Positions 1-7,216 are shown, counted from the stretch's first letter. The stretch: DNA of 33,676 bases from Acidobacteriota bacterium (GCA_022711615.1 JAKLER010000008.1:1-33676), one strand, 5' to 3'. Numbers and translations are program-made. The notes: generated from the sequence alone by a model not told the origin.

Positions 1-400
1 CGGCCAGCCGGCCGATCCCGAGGCGCTCGAGCGCCTCGCGGACGACGTCGTGGTCGCGCCGCGACGGGGCGGCGAAGCGGCCGCGCCGGGCCGTCCGGCC
101 CATCAGCACGACCTCCTCCACGGTGAAGGCGAAGAGTCCGGCGTGCGCCTGCGGGACCCAGCCGAGGAGGCGCGCCCTTTCGCGCCGCGACAAGCGGGCG
201 AGCGGCCGGTCCGCGGCGCGCACCTCGCCGGCGATCGGCGGCAGGACGCCGAGGAGCGTCCGGAAGAGCGTCGTCTTCCCTCCCCCGTTCGGGCCGAGGA
301 GGCAGACGATCTCCCCGCCCGCGAGGTCGAGGTCGACCCCTTCGCCGACGGGAGCCCCGTCGTAGCCGAAGCTCAGGCCGCGCGCCTCGAGGCGCCTCAC
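1..400 (-). CDS. ABC importer ATP-binding subunit (FecE/BtuD-like), partial
   Basis: Nucleotide-binding subunit of an iron-complex or cobalamin type ABC importer; it hydrolyses ATP on the cytoplasmic face of the permease. The visible N-terminal part reads VRRLEARGLSFGYDGAPVGE, then a Walker A loop GPNGGGKTT near residues 35-43, and a Q-loop region (LGWVPQAHAG). The signature motif and Walker B lie beyond position 1, so the gene is cut by the window edge. The start is a GTG at 400-398 that overlaps the permease stop as GTGA, which implies translational coupling. It is the third gene of a binding protein-permease-ATPase operon. The class is clear; the substrate is not visible. Confidence 0.88.
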   Translation of the reverse strand, partial: MRRLEARGLSFGYDGAPVGEGVDLDLAGGEIVCLLGPNGGGKTTLFRTLLGVLPPIAGEVRAADRPLARLSRRERARLLGWVPQAHAGLFAFTVEEVVLMGRTARRGRFAAPSRRDHDVVREALERLGIGRLA

Positions 401-1383
401 GAGAAGCGGCCTCCCCGCGCGAGGAGCCAGAGGAAGGCGGGCGCGCCGACGAACGCCGTGAGGATGCCGAGCGGGAGCTCGATCGCGGCGGCGCTGCGGG
501 CGAGCGTATCGGCGATGGCGACGAACGCGGCGCCCAGGAGGAGCGCGGCCGGCATCGAGCGCGCGAACCGCGGCCCGACGAGGAGCCGTGCCGCGTGCGG
601 CACGACGAGCCCCACCCAGCCGACGATCCCCGCGATCGCGACGGAGGCGCCCGTCACGAGCGTCGCGGAGACGATGAGCGTGAAGCGCAGGCGGGAGACG
701 TCCTCCCCGAGCGCAGCGGCCTCCTCGTCGGCGAGCGTCAGGAGGTCGACCCGATGACGGAGGAGGAGGAGCGGGAGGAGCCCCGCCGCGACGAGCGGCG
801 CCGCGCGCCCCACGTCGGCCGGAGAGGAGGCGCTGAGCCCTCCGAGGAGCCAGAAGGTGATCGACGGGAGCTGCACTGTCGGGTCCGCGAGGACTTTCGC
901 GAGCGAGATCCCGGCCGAGAAGAGGGTCCCGATCGCGATCCCGGCGAGGACGAGGACGAGGACCGGGTCGTGCCGCCGCACGCGCCCCGCGACGAGCGTG
1001 ACGAGGCCGACGGCGGTGAGGCCGCCGGCGAAGGCCGCCCCCTGGATCCCGAGCGTCGGCAGACCGAAGAGAATCGCGAGGGCCGCTCCCATTCCCGCCC
1101 CTGCGGAGGCTCCGAGGATGTCGGGCGAGACGAGCGGGTTGCGGAACATCGCCTGGTAGGCCGTCCCGGCGGCCGAGAGGGCCGCGCCGACGAGGAGGGC
1201 CGCGCCGAGCCGCGGGAGGCGAAGGCTCCAGACGACCATCGTCGCCTGCCCCTCCGCGGAGGGGCCTCCGAGGAGCGCGCGCAGGAGCTCGCCGGGCCCG
1301 AGCGCGATCGGGCCCGCGGCGAGCCCGGCGAGGACGGCCAGCGTGAGGAGGAGTCCGAGGAGGAGCCAGGGCCACCGCGGCAT
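397..1383 (-). CDS. ABC importer permease, FecCD/BtuC family
   Basis: Integral membrane permease of the same importer, 328 aa, the usual length for FecCD/BtuC proteins (about ten transmembrane helices). The start is ATG at 1383-1381, sharing one base with the binding-protein stop (TGATG); the open frame continues upstream only as a shadow of that gene. Family landmarks are MFRNPLVSPDILGASAGAGMG, the central GWVGLVVPHAARLLVGP stretch and the ELPLGILTAFVGAPAFLWLL end, which includes the conserved loop that contacts the ATPase. The substrate is probably ferric siderophore, haem or corrinoid; the sequence does not decide between them. Confidence 0.92.
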   Translation of the reverse strand: MPRWPWLLLGLLLTLAVLAGLAAGPIALGPGELLRALLGGPSAEGQATMVVWSLRLPRLGAALLVGAALSAAGTAYQAMFRNPLVSPDILGASAGAGMGAALAILFGLPTLGIQGAAFAGGLTAVGLVTLVAGRVRRHDPVLVLVLAGIAIGTLFSAGISLAKVLADPTVQLPSITFWLLGGLSASSPADVGRAAPLVAAGLLPLLLLRHRVDLLTLADEEAAALGEDVSRLRFTLIVSATLVTGASVAIAGIVGWVGLVVPHAARLLVGPRFARSMPAALLLGAAFVAIADTLARSAAAIELPLGILTAFVGAPAFLWLLARGGRFS

Positions 1384-2399
1384 CAGGCCCCCGCCAGCAT
1401 CCTCTCGAGCGTCGCCCTCTCGGGGGAGAAGCCGTAGAACCGAGCGTGGAACGCGCGGACCCTCTCGACCTCCTCCTTCCCGAGCGGCGAGCCGTGGAGG
1501 CGCGAGGCGAGCCACGGGAGGCCGACGAGGCGGTTGACGCCCGGAGGGCCGTCGAGCCACCCGAACGGCAGGCTCGGGACCAGGTGGAGCCGCCCCGCAC
1601 GAAGGGCGGGAAGGCGCGACCAGCGGTCGTCGCTCCGCGCGCTCGCGAAGAAGCCGGCGTCCTGTGTCAGAACGACCTCCGGCTGCCAGGCCGCCACCTG
1701 CTCGAACGAGACGCGCGCGACGCCTCCCCCCGGGCCGTCCGCGACGCTCCGTCCCCCGGCGAGGGCGAGCGACTCGGCGTTGAGCGAGCCCTCCTTCACC
1801 GTCTCGAGGCCGTCCGGGCCGCGGGCGACGTAGACGCGCGGCCCTCGCGCGCCCGCGCGGAGCGCCCCGCGCGCCTCGGTGAGCAGCCGCTCCGCCTCGC
1901 GCGCAAGCGTTGCGCCGCGCTCCGGCACGCCGAGGAGGCGCCCCGCCTCCGAGAGCTGCCACGGGCTGTCGGCGAGTCGCCCCGGCACGAGGACGTACGG
2001 GATGCCGGTCCGCTCGTGGACGTTCTCCGCGGCGGAGAGGTAGGTCGCGTCGACCGTCCCGGTGTCGAGGATCAGGTCGGGCTCGAGCGCGAGGAGCTTC
2101 TCGAGCGGGATCGTGCTGCCGCGCCCCGAGAGCCGCCCGAGGAACGGGCGTTCGCGGACCGCGGGCGCGAGGAACGCGCGCGCCTCCGGCGAGAGAGGCA
2201 TCGGCCAGCCGATCAGGCGCTCCGGCGAAAGGACGTGGGCGAGGACGGCCGCCGGAGGGCCGGCGGCGAAGACGCGGCGGACCCGCTCGGGGCGCGGGAG
2301 GCTCCCGAAGACGCGCATCCGGGGTCCGGCGTCGGCCGCGGCGAGGAGGCGTGCGCCCGGGAACGCGGCGAGGGCGGCGAGGAACGTGCGGCGGTTCAT
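1383..2399 (-). CDS. ABC importer substrate-binding protein (FecB/BtuF-like)
   Basis: Periplasmic binding protein of the importer, 338 aa, about the family length. The chosen ATG at 2399 opens MNRRTFLAALAAFPGARLLA, a signal peptide with a twin-arginine pair (possible Tat substrate) and cleavage near AAADA. The frame runs upstream to 2546 but that extension lacks signal-peptide character. A TroA-like/PBP2 fold is suggested by LEKLLALEPDLILDTGTVD, then VSFEQVAAWQPEVVLTQDAG and LPSLPFGWLDGPPGVNRLVG. It is the first gene of the operon. No good Shine-Dalgarno site and no cobalamin riboswitch is visible upstream, so a B12 substrate is not supported by regulation. Confidence 0.85.
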   Translation of the reverse strand: MNRRTFLAALAAFPGARLLAAADAGPRMRVFGSLPRPERVRRVFAAGPPAAVLAHVLSPERLIGWPMPLSPEARAFLAPAVRERPFLGRLSGRGSTIPLEKLLALEPDLILDTGTVDATYLSAAENVHERTGIPYVLVPGRLADSPWQLSEAGRLLGVPERGATLAREAERLLTEARGALRAGARGPRVYVARGPDGLETVKEGSLNAESLALAGGRSVADGPGGGVARVSFEQVAAWQPEVVLTQDAGFFASARSDDRWSRLPALRAGRLHLVPSLPFGWLDGPPGVNRLVGLPWLASRLHGSPLGKEEVERVRAFHARFYGFSPERATLERMLAGA

Positions 2400-2535
2400 C
2401 GCGGCGGGGCCGACGGCGAGAGGAACCGGGGTCGCGGCGCCACGTCGACGCGCCGGGAGGCCGTTCTGCGCAGGCTCACGACCCGATGATAGCCGCCGGC
2501 CCGCGGCGTCCCCGCCGGTCCTCCCGGCGACGTCC

Positions 2536-2564
2536 TGGACGCCCATCCATCAATAAACTATGAT
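2536..2564 (+). promoter_or_regulatory. Candidate sigma70-type promoter of the organoarsenical cluster
   Basis: TGGACG (2536-2541) and TATGAT (2559-2564) are 17 bases apart, in a locally AT-rich patch of otherwise very GC-rich DNA. Transcription would begin near 2571, about 56 bases before the first gene. The -35 box is only a 4/6 match, so this remains a candidate. Confidence 0.42.
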
Positions 2565-2581
2565 TCGTGATCAGCCGAATC
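2562..2581. promoter_or_regulatory. Inverted repeat over the -10/start site, possible operator
   Basis: GATTCG and CGAATC face each other across eight bases, covering the end of the -10 box and the predicted start site. It also contains TTCGTGAT, which resembles half-sites of the two ArsR-type operators further on (TTCGTGGAT near 6778, TTCTTGAT near 7195). A metal-responsive repressor site is plausible; the spacing differs from the other two operators. Confidence 0.3.
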
Positions 2582-2626
2582 GAGGGCCGGGTGCCGGCCC
2601 CTCCCTCCCGAAGAAAGGACCGTTCC

Positions 2627-2878
2627 ATGGACACCGCCCCCCGAAAGATCGAAGTCCTCGGCCCCGGCTGCACGCGCTGCAAGGAGACGTTCCGCGTCGT
2701 CTCCCACGTCGTCGAGACGGAGCGCCTCCCCTTCACCGTCGAGAAGGTCGAGGGGATGGAGCGGATGATCGAGCTCGGCCTCCTGGCCACTCCCGGCGTC
2801 GCCGTCGACGGGAAGGTGATCTTCTCCGGCCGCATCCCGAAGGCCGAGGAGCTCCGCGCGGCGCTCGCCGCCCTCTGA
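2627..2878 (+). CDS. arsE: Small thioredoxin-like CxxC protein (ArsE-like)
   Basis: 83-aa cytoplasmic redox protein of the thioredoxin_3 (small redox-active disulfide) family. Residues 11-18 are LGPGCTRC, giving a redox pair Cys15/Cys18, and TPGV at 55-58 supplies the cis-proline loop typical of the fold. The ATG at 2627 was chosen because AAAGGA sits eight bases upstream; an in-frame ATG at 2567 lies at the predicted transcript start and has no ribosome site. It heads a cluster with ArsP, ArsF and ArsG. In arsEFG clusters the small thioredoxin-like protein is called ArsE and works with ArsF in reducing nitroaromatic arsenicals. The fold is secure; the ArsE role rests on context. Confidence 0.85.
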   Translation: MDTAPRKIEVLGPGCTRCKETFRVVSHVVETERLPFTVEKVEGMERMIELGLLATPGVAVDGKVIFSGRIPKAEELRAALAAL

Positions 2879-2933
2879 GTCCCCGCGACGGGGCGTGGCT
2901 GCGGCGGACGCGGCGCCCGCCCGGAGGCCATCC

Positions 2934-4121
2934 ATGAAGGAGAGGACGAAGCTCCTCCTGATCGTCGGGTTCTTCCTCGGCGCGTATTTCCTGCCGGTCG
3001 AGAGCTCGCGCTTCCAGCGGGCCGTTCCCGAGGGGTTCGTCCTGCTCCGCGACTACGCGCGCGAGCACGTCCTCCTCTGTCTCGTCCCGGCGTTCTTCAT
3101 CGCGGGCGCGATCGGCCAGTTCGTGAGCCAGGGCGCCGTCATGAAGTACCTCGGCGCGACGGCGAAGCGCCCGGTCGCCTACGGGGTCGGCTCGGTCTCC
3201 GGCGCCATCCTCGCGGTCTGCTCCTGCACGGTCCTGCCCCTCTTCTCGAGCATCTACAAGCGCGGCGCGGGCCTCGGCCCGGCCACGGCGTTTCTCTACT
3301 CGGGCCCCGCGATCAACGTCCTCGCGATGATCCTCACGGCGCGGGTGCTGGGCCTCCAGATCGGCCTCGCCCGCGCGATCGGCGCCGTCGCCTTCGCCGT
3401 CGTCATCGGCCTGATCATGGCGGCGATCTTTCGTGAGGAGGAGGCCGAGCGCGCGAAGAACGGCCCCGACCCGTTCGCCGCGGCAGGCGCTGCCGCGAGC
3501 GGCCGGACGCGCGCGGGGTGGCAGGATGCCTCCTTCCTCGGCTCGATGGTCGCGATCCTCGTCTTCGCGAACTGGGGCGCCTCCAACCGCGCCGTCGGCT
3601 TCTTCGCGGCGGTCTACGAGGCGCACTGGTATCTCGCCGGCGCAGCCCTCGCGGCCCTCGTCTTCATGATGGTCCGCTGGTACGACCGGGACGAGCTCCG
3701 TCTCTGGGTCCTCGGCTCGTGGGAGTTCGCCAAGCAGATCCTCCCGCTCCTCCTCGGCGGCATCCTCGTCGCCGGGTGGCTCATGGGCCGCCCCGGCCAC
3801 GACTCGGGGCTGATCCCGGACGCCTGGATCGCCGGGGCGGTCGGCGGCAACTCCCTCGCCGCGAACCTCTTCGCCTCCGTGGCCGGCGCCTTCATGTACT
3901 TCGCGACGCTCACCGAGATCCCGATCCTCCAGGGCCTCCTCGGGTCCGGAATGGGCAAAGGGCCCGCGCTGGCGCTCCTCCTCGCCGGCCCGGCCCTCTC
4001 CCTGCCGAGCATGATCGTCATCAACTCGTACCTCGGGACGAAGAAGACGGTCGTCTACGTCGCCCTCGTCGTCGTCATGTCCACGATCACCGGTCTGGTC
4101 TTCGGAGCGTTCGCGTCATGA
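2934..4121 (+). CDS. arsP: ArsP/DUF318-type permease
   Basis: 395-aa inner-membrane permease of the ArsP_1 (PF03773) family; characterised members export trivalent methylated and aromatic arsenicals. Helices are evident throughout. Landmarks are VPAFFIAGAIGQFVSQGAV, the AVCSCTVLPLFSSIYKRG loop with Cys96 and Cys98, and FLYSGPAINVLAMILTARV; a second related half begins near residue 185 and contains LLAGPALSLPSMIVINSY. The ATG at 2934 has GGAGG six bases upstream and is preferred to an in-frame GTG at 2895. The stop overlaps the arsF start as ATGA. DUF318 members can have other substrates, but ArsF and ArsG next door favour an arsenical. Confidence 0.88.
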   Translation: MKERTKLLLIVGFFLGAYFLPVESSRFQRAVPEGFVLLRDYAREHVLLCLVPAFFIAGAIGQFVSQGAVMKYLGATAKRPVAYGVGSVSGAILAVCSCTVLPLFSSIYKRGAGLGPATAFLYSGPAINVLAMILTARVLGLQIGLARAIGAVAFAVVIGLIMAAIFREEEAERAKNGPDPFAAAGAAASGRTRAGWQDASFLGSMVAILVFANWGASNRAVGFFAAVYEAHWYLAGAALAALVFMMVRWYDRDELRLWVLGSWEFAKQILPLLLGGILVAGWLMGRPGHDSGLIPDAWIAGAVGGNSLAANLFASVAGAFMYFATLTEIPILQGLLGSGMGKGPALALLLAGPALSLPSMIVINSYLGTKKTVVYVALVVVMSTITGLVFGAFAS

Positions 4122-4726
4122 GCATCGAGAAGAAGCACCTCGTCACCGGGGCCCTCCTCGCCTTCGTCGCCGTCACGGGAGTCACGTTCGCGGTGAAGGA
4201 GACGCGGCACGCGCAGGCCGTCGCCGCAGCGGACGCCGCCCGGCCCGCGGAGCCCGCTCCTTCGGCCGCGATCGCAGAGCCCCCGGCGCCCCCCGCCGCC
4301 GCTCCCGTTCCGACCGCGCCTCCCGCGGCCACGCCCCGCCCCGCGCCGCCGGCCGCGAAAGCCCCCGCCTCGCGGCCCGCTCCCGAGCCGTCCACGGTCT
4401 ACGTCACCTACTTCCACACCACGGCGCGCTGCGCCTCGTGCCTGAAGATCGAGGACCTCACGAACGCCACGATGACGACGCGCTTCGCCGGCCCCATCGC
4501 CGAGAAGCGGATCGTCTGGCGCCTCGTGAACGTGGACGAGCCCGTCCACGCCCACTTCGTGAAGGACTACGGCCTCTACACGAAGTCCGTCGTCGTCTCC
4601 GAGGTGAAGGACGGCAAGGAGGTCCGCTGGAAGAACCTCGACCAGGTCTGGCACCTCCTCGGGAACCCCGGGTCGTTCCAGGACTACGTCGAGCGGGAGG
4701 TCCAGGCCTTCCTGGGCACGGCTTGA
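4118..4726 (+). CDS. arsF: ArsF-family nitrophenyl-compound nitroreductase subunit
   Basis: 202-aa membrane-tethered thioredoxin-like protein. Residues 9-25 form one transmembrane anchor, residues about 38-91 are a low-complexity Ala/Pro linker, and the C-terminal domain (92-200) opens VYVTYFHTTARCASC with Cys105/Cys108 as a CxxC pair. The domain, including VNVDEPVHAHFVKDYGLY, is recognisable as the ArsF family, named from arsEFG clusters that reduce nitroarsenicals such as roxarsone to aminoarsenicals. The linker would hold the redox domain away from the membrane, outside the cell membrane if orientation is N-in. It starts inside the arsP stop (ATGA) and ends in the arsG start (TTGA). Confidence 0.83.
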   Translation: MSIEKKHLVTGALLAFVAVTGVTFAVKETRHAQAVAAADAARPAEPAPSAAIAEPPAPPAAAPVPTAPPAATPRPAPPAAKAPASRPAPEPSTVYVTYFHTTARCASCLKIEDLTNATMTTRFAGPIAEKRIVWRLVNVDEPVHAHFVKDYGLYTKSVVVSEVKDGKEVRWKNLDQVWHLLGNPGSFQDYVEREVQAFLGTA

Positions 4727-5412
4727 CGCCCGACCTCGCTCCGGCCGCCGCGACGGCGCTCTGGCTCGGCGTCCTGACGTCGATCAGCCCCTGTCCCCTC
4801 GCGACGAACATCGCCGCCGTCTCGTATCTCGCGCGCCGCGCCGACCGCCCGCGCCTGGTCCTCCTTTCGGCCCTCTCCTACTCCCTCGGCCGCGCCCTCG
4901 CCTACGCCGCCGTGAGCGCCGTCGTCGTCCTCGGCCTCCTTTCGGTGCCCGGCGTCTCGCAGTTTCTCCAGCGCTATATGAACAAGCTCCTGGGGCCTCT
5001 CCTCGTCCTCGTCGGGATGTACCTCCTCGGCCTAATCTCGGCCGGACTCTCGACGACGGCCGGGAGCGAGGAGCTGCGAAAGAAGGCGGCCGAAGGGGGC
5101 GCCGTTGGCGCGCTCTTCCTCGGAGCCCTCTTCGCCCTCTCGTTCTGCCCGGTCTCGGCGGCCCTCTTCTTCGGCAGCCTCGTCCCGCTCTCGCTCCAGC
5201 ACGGCTCGAAGGTCGTCCTCCCCGTCGTCTACGGCTTCGGCACCGCGCTCCCGGTCGCCGTCCTCGCCCTCGTCGCCGCGGGAGGGACGAAGGCGCTCGG
5301 CGCGGCGCTGAAGAAGGTGGGGGCATTCGAGGTCTGGGCGCGGCGCCTCACCGGCGTCGTCTTCGTCGCCGTCGGGGTCTACCTCTCGGTGAGGTTCGTC
5401 TTCCTGGGCTGA
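4723..5412 (+). CDS. arsG: ArsG-family aromatic aminoarsenical efflux permease
   Basis: 229-aa polytopic membrane protein of about six helices with a CcdA/DsbD-like layout. Two half-repeats each carry a Cys-Pro in a helix: TSISPCPLATN (Cys24) and ALSFCPVSAALFFG (Cys142). ArsG is reported to export trivalent aromatic aminoarsenicals made by ArsE/ArsF. The first plausible start in this frame is TTG at 4723, overlapping the arsF stop as TTGA. No clear Shine-Dalgarno site precedes it, so coupled translation is likely. It is the last gene of the cluster and is followed by a hairpin. The CcdA-like fold alone could mean electron transfer to ArsF rather than efflux. Confidence 0.83.
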   Translation: MTPDLAPAAATALWLGVLTSISPCPLATNIAAVSYLARRADRPRLVLLSALSYSLGRALAYAAVSAVVVLGLLSVPGVSQFLQRYMNKLLGPLLVLVGMYLLGLISAGLSTTAGSEELRKKAAEGGAVGALFLGALFALSFCPVSAALFFGSLVPLSLQHGSKVVLPVVYGFGTALPVAVLALVAAGGTKALGAALKKVGAFEVWARRLTGVVFVAVGVYLSVRFVFLG

Positions 5413-5418
5413 GGCGCC

Positions 5419-5441
5419 GCGCGGTCGAGACGACCCCGCGC
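5419..5441. terminator. Hairpin between convergent genes
   Basis: GCGCGGTCG, loop AGA, CGACC, a CC bulge, then GCGC gives a nine-pair stem in the 34-base gap between the convergent ends of arsG and the unknown gene. There is no T tract. A bidirectional terminator is likely. Confidence 0.5.
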
Positions 5442-5446
5442 CCCGC

Positions 5447-5812
5447 TCACTTCCCGGGCTGCCCGCCCAGGGCCTCAGCGAGGCAGCGGACGGCGAAGAT
5501 CGAGTTGCCCGTCGCCAACCCACGGCTGTACGGGACGAATCCGAGCTTTGTCCGGGTGACCTGACACGGCGTGCAGCCGGACGCGGTGCCCTCCGCATCC
5601 GGCGCCCTCATCCCATACTCGGCCAGAGGGCGCGCGGCGGCCTTTACCGTCGTCCCCTCCGGTCCGACGAGAAGCGTGACCTCGACGACGGCGCTCTCCG
5701 GCCGGGCCGCGTGCGCGTCGGCGAGGAAGACGATACGTGCCGTCCGTCCCGGCTCCTCCTCCCGCGAGCTGATGAACGAGAGAGCGGCCGGGGCGGGCCT
5801 CGCTTCGACCAT
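5447..5812 (-). CDS. Hypothetical 121-aa protein with CTPC motif
   Basis: I do not recognise this protein. Strong G/C preference at third codon positions on this strand supports real coding. It has no signal peptide or membrane helix. The middle is beta-rich (AVVEVTLLVGPEGTTVKAAA), followed by a GCTPCQ motif with Cys80 and Cys83 as a CxxC pair and a third cysteine near the C-terminus (AVRCLAEAL). The ATG at 5812 is the first convincing start; the frame continues upstream to 6112 into the HMA-CDF gene, where it is only a shadow. It lies between two arsenic clusters, convergent with arsG and divergent from the CDF gene, so a metal or redox role is possible but unsupported. Confidence 0.55.
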   Translation of the reverse strand: MVEARPAPAALSFISSREEEPGRTARIVFLADAHAARPESAVVEVTLLVGPEGTTVKAAARPLAEYGMRAPDAEGTASGCTPCQVTRTKLGFVPYSRGLATGNSIFAVRCLAEALGGQPGK

Positions 5813-5868
5813 GCGTCCGGGTCCGGCCTCGCCGATCCGACCCGCCAAGCGGCTACGATGCCCGTCCG

Positions 5869-6675
5869 ATGACGCCCGCCGGCCTGCAGACGACCCTCCT
5901 TGCCATCTCGAGGATGGACTGCCCGTCCGAGGAGCGGCTCGTCCGGATGGCGCTCGACGGAGTCGAAGGCGTCGACGACCTGAGGTTCGACCTGCGGAGC
6001 CGGACCCTCTCCGTGACCCACCGGGGAGAGCCCGGTGCGCTCCTCGCGAAGCTCGAACCTCTCGGCCTCGGGGCTCGCGTCGTCGAGTCGGTCGCCGCTG
6101 GTCCCGCGACACCCGCTGCGCCGAAGGTCCACGAGGAGGCTTCCTCCCTCCGCCTCCTCCTCGCCATCAACGCCGTCCTCTTCCTCGTCGAGAGCGTCGC
6201 CGGCTGGCTCGCGCAGTCGACCGGCCTCATCGCCGACTCCCTCGACATGCTCGCGGACGCCTTCGTCTACGGCCTCGCCCTCTGGGCCGTCGGCCGGGCC
6301 TCCGCCGCGAAGCTGCGGGCCGCGCACGCCTCCGGTGTCCTCCAGGCGCTTCTGGCGGCGGGTGTGTTCTTCGACGTCGCGCGGCGCTGGGTCACCGGGA
6401 GCGCGCCCGAGCCGCCCGCGATGATCGGGATCTCCGCCCTCGCCCTCGCCGGGAACGTCTCCTGCCTCCTCTTCCTCGCCCGGCATCGGCACGGCGGCGC
6501 ACACATGAAGGCGAGCTGGATCTTCTCGACGAACGACGTCCTCGCGAACCTCGGCGTCATGGCCGCGGGCGCTCTCGTCGCGGCGACCGGCTCCCGCCTT
6601 CCCGACCTCGTCGTCGGGACGCTCGTCGCCGCGCTCGTCCTCCTCGGAGCCGTCCGGATCCTGCGGCTGCGGTGA
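5869..6675 (+). CDS. Cation diffusion facilitator with N-terminal heavy-metal-binding domain
   Basis: 268-aa membrane transporter. Residues 10-75 are an HMA-like domain (MDCPSEER at 16-23, with the second metal-site cysteine replaced by Glu). Residues 95-268 are a CDF membrane domain with about six helices: LVESVAGWLAQSTGLIADSL, then Asp126-xxx-Asp130 in the second helix. In the fifth helix the usual His-xxx-Asp is Phe219-xxx-Asp223 (WIFSTNDVLAN), so one metal ligand of the family is missing. There is no cytoplasmic C-terminal domain. It would export a divalent metal by H+ exchange; the altered site makes the metal uncertain. The start is ATG 5869 with no visible Shine-Dalgarno site; TACGAT nine bases upstream may be a -10 box for a near-leaderless message. 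Confidence 0.82.
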   Translation: MTPAGLQTTLLAISRMDCPSEERLVRMALDGVEGVDDLRFDLRSRTLSVTHRGEPGALLAKLEPLGLGARVVESVAAGPATPAAPKVHEEASSLRLLLAINAVLFLVESVAGWLAQSTGLIADSLDMLADAFVYGLALWAVGRASAAKLRAAHASGVLQALLAAGVFFDVARRWVTGSAPEPPAMIGISALALAGNVSCLLFLARHRHGGAHMKASWIFSTNDVLANLGVMAAGALVAATGSRLPDLVVGTLVAALVLLGAVRILRLR

Positions 6676-6762
6676 AGGCCGGGGGGGGCTCCGTCCGAAC
6701 CGCGAGCGGAGCGCCGCCGGCCGACTTCCCCTCCCGCCGCGCACGATTCTCTCCGCGCACCC

Positions 6763-6790
6763 TTGACATATCAAGTTTCGTGGATATATT
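6763..6790 (+). promoter_or_regulatory. arsR promoter, giving a leaderless transcript
   Basis: Consensus TTGACA (6763-6768), a 16-base spacer and TATATT (6785-6790). Transcription would start at about 6797, essentially at the arsR ATG (6798). No Shine-Dalgarno site precedes that ATG, so the message is probably leaderless. Confidence 0.78.
6768..6787. promoter_or_regulatory. ArsR-type operator in the arsR promoter
   Basis: ATATC-N10-GATAT inverted repeat filling the spacer and overlapping both promoter boxes. Position and geometry are those of an autoregulatory ArsR site. The same arm-N10-arm geometry recurs at 7184-7203. Confidence 0.68.
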
Positions 6791-6797
6791 GGTCCCC

Positions 6798-7163
6798 ATG
6801 GCGACGACGATGTCCCGCGCCAAGCCGGTCCGGACCGGCCTCCCGCTCGCGAGGGAGGACCGCGCGGAACGTCTCGCCGACCTCTTCCACGCCCTTTCGG
6901 ACCCGACCCGCATTCGTATCCTGGCCGCCCTCCGGAACGGGGAGCAGTGCGTCTGCAACCTGACCGGGCTTCTCGTCGCCCAGCAGTCCCGTCTCTCCTT
7001 CCACATGAAGACCCTCAAGGACGCTGGCCTCGTTCGGGACCGGCGCGAGGGGCGCTGGATTCACTACTCCCTCGTCCCCGAGGCGGTGGAGGAGATCCGG
7101 GTCGCCCTCGAGGAGCTCGAGGCGGCCGCGAAGGCGTGCGCCGCGAGCTGCTGCCGCACCTGA
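6798..7163 (+). CDS. arsR: ArsR-family arsenite-responsive repressor
   Basis: 121-aa winged-helix repressor of the ArsR/SmtB family. The core is DLFHALSDPTRIRILAALRN, then the As(III)-sensing helix EQCVCNL (Cys51 and Cys53), matching the ELCVCDL motif of classical plasmid ArsR, then the recognition helix QQSRLSFHMKTLKDAGLV and the wing DRREGRWIHYSL. A C-terminal cluster KACAASCC offers extra thiols for As(III) or Sb(III). The ATG at 6798 coincides with the predicted transcript start; another in-frame ATG is at 6810. The frame is open far upstream but that stretch lies above the promoter. It controls the downstream arsM-acr3-arsC unit and itself through two operators. Confidence 0.95.
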   Translation: MATTMSRAKPVRTGLPLAREDRAERLADLFHALSDPTRIRILAALRNGEQCVCNLTGLLVAQQSRLSFHMKTLKDAGLVRDRREGRWIHYSLVPEAVEEIRVALEELEAAAKACAASCCRT

Positions 7164-7183
7164 AACCCTTTTTTTTCTTCAAC

Positions 7184-7203
7184 GTATCGAGAATTCTTGA
7201 TAC
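7184..7203. promoter_or_regulatory. Second ArsR-type operator, in front of arsM
   Basis: GTATC-N10-GATAC inverted repeat; with its central GAATTC nearly the whole 20 bases are palindromic. It lies 21 bases after arsR and ends just before the arsM ribosome site AAAGGAGA (7204-7211). TTCAAC (7178-7183) and TACAAA (7201-7206), 17 bases apart, could form an internal promoter around it, although this would start a transcript only a few bases before the ATG. A T8 run (7169-7176) sits just upstream. Confidence 0.68.
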
Positions 7204-7216
7204 AAAGGAGACGAAG

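Noticed and set aside
2400-2560. Cobalamin riboswitch upstream of the ABC importer.
   Set aside because: Too short, and no B12-box-like conserved element is visible on the minus strand.
7161-7183. Intrinsic terminator after arsR, because of the T8 run.
   Set aside because: No stable stem precedes the T tract, and arsM follows in the same unit.
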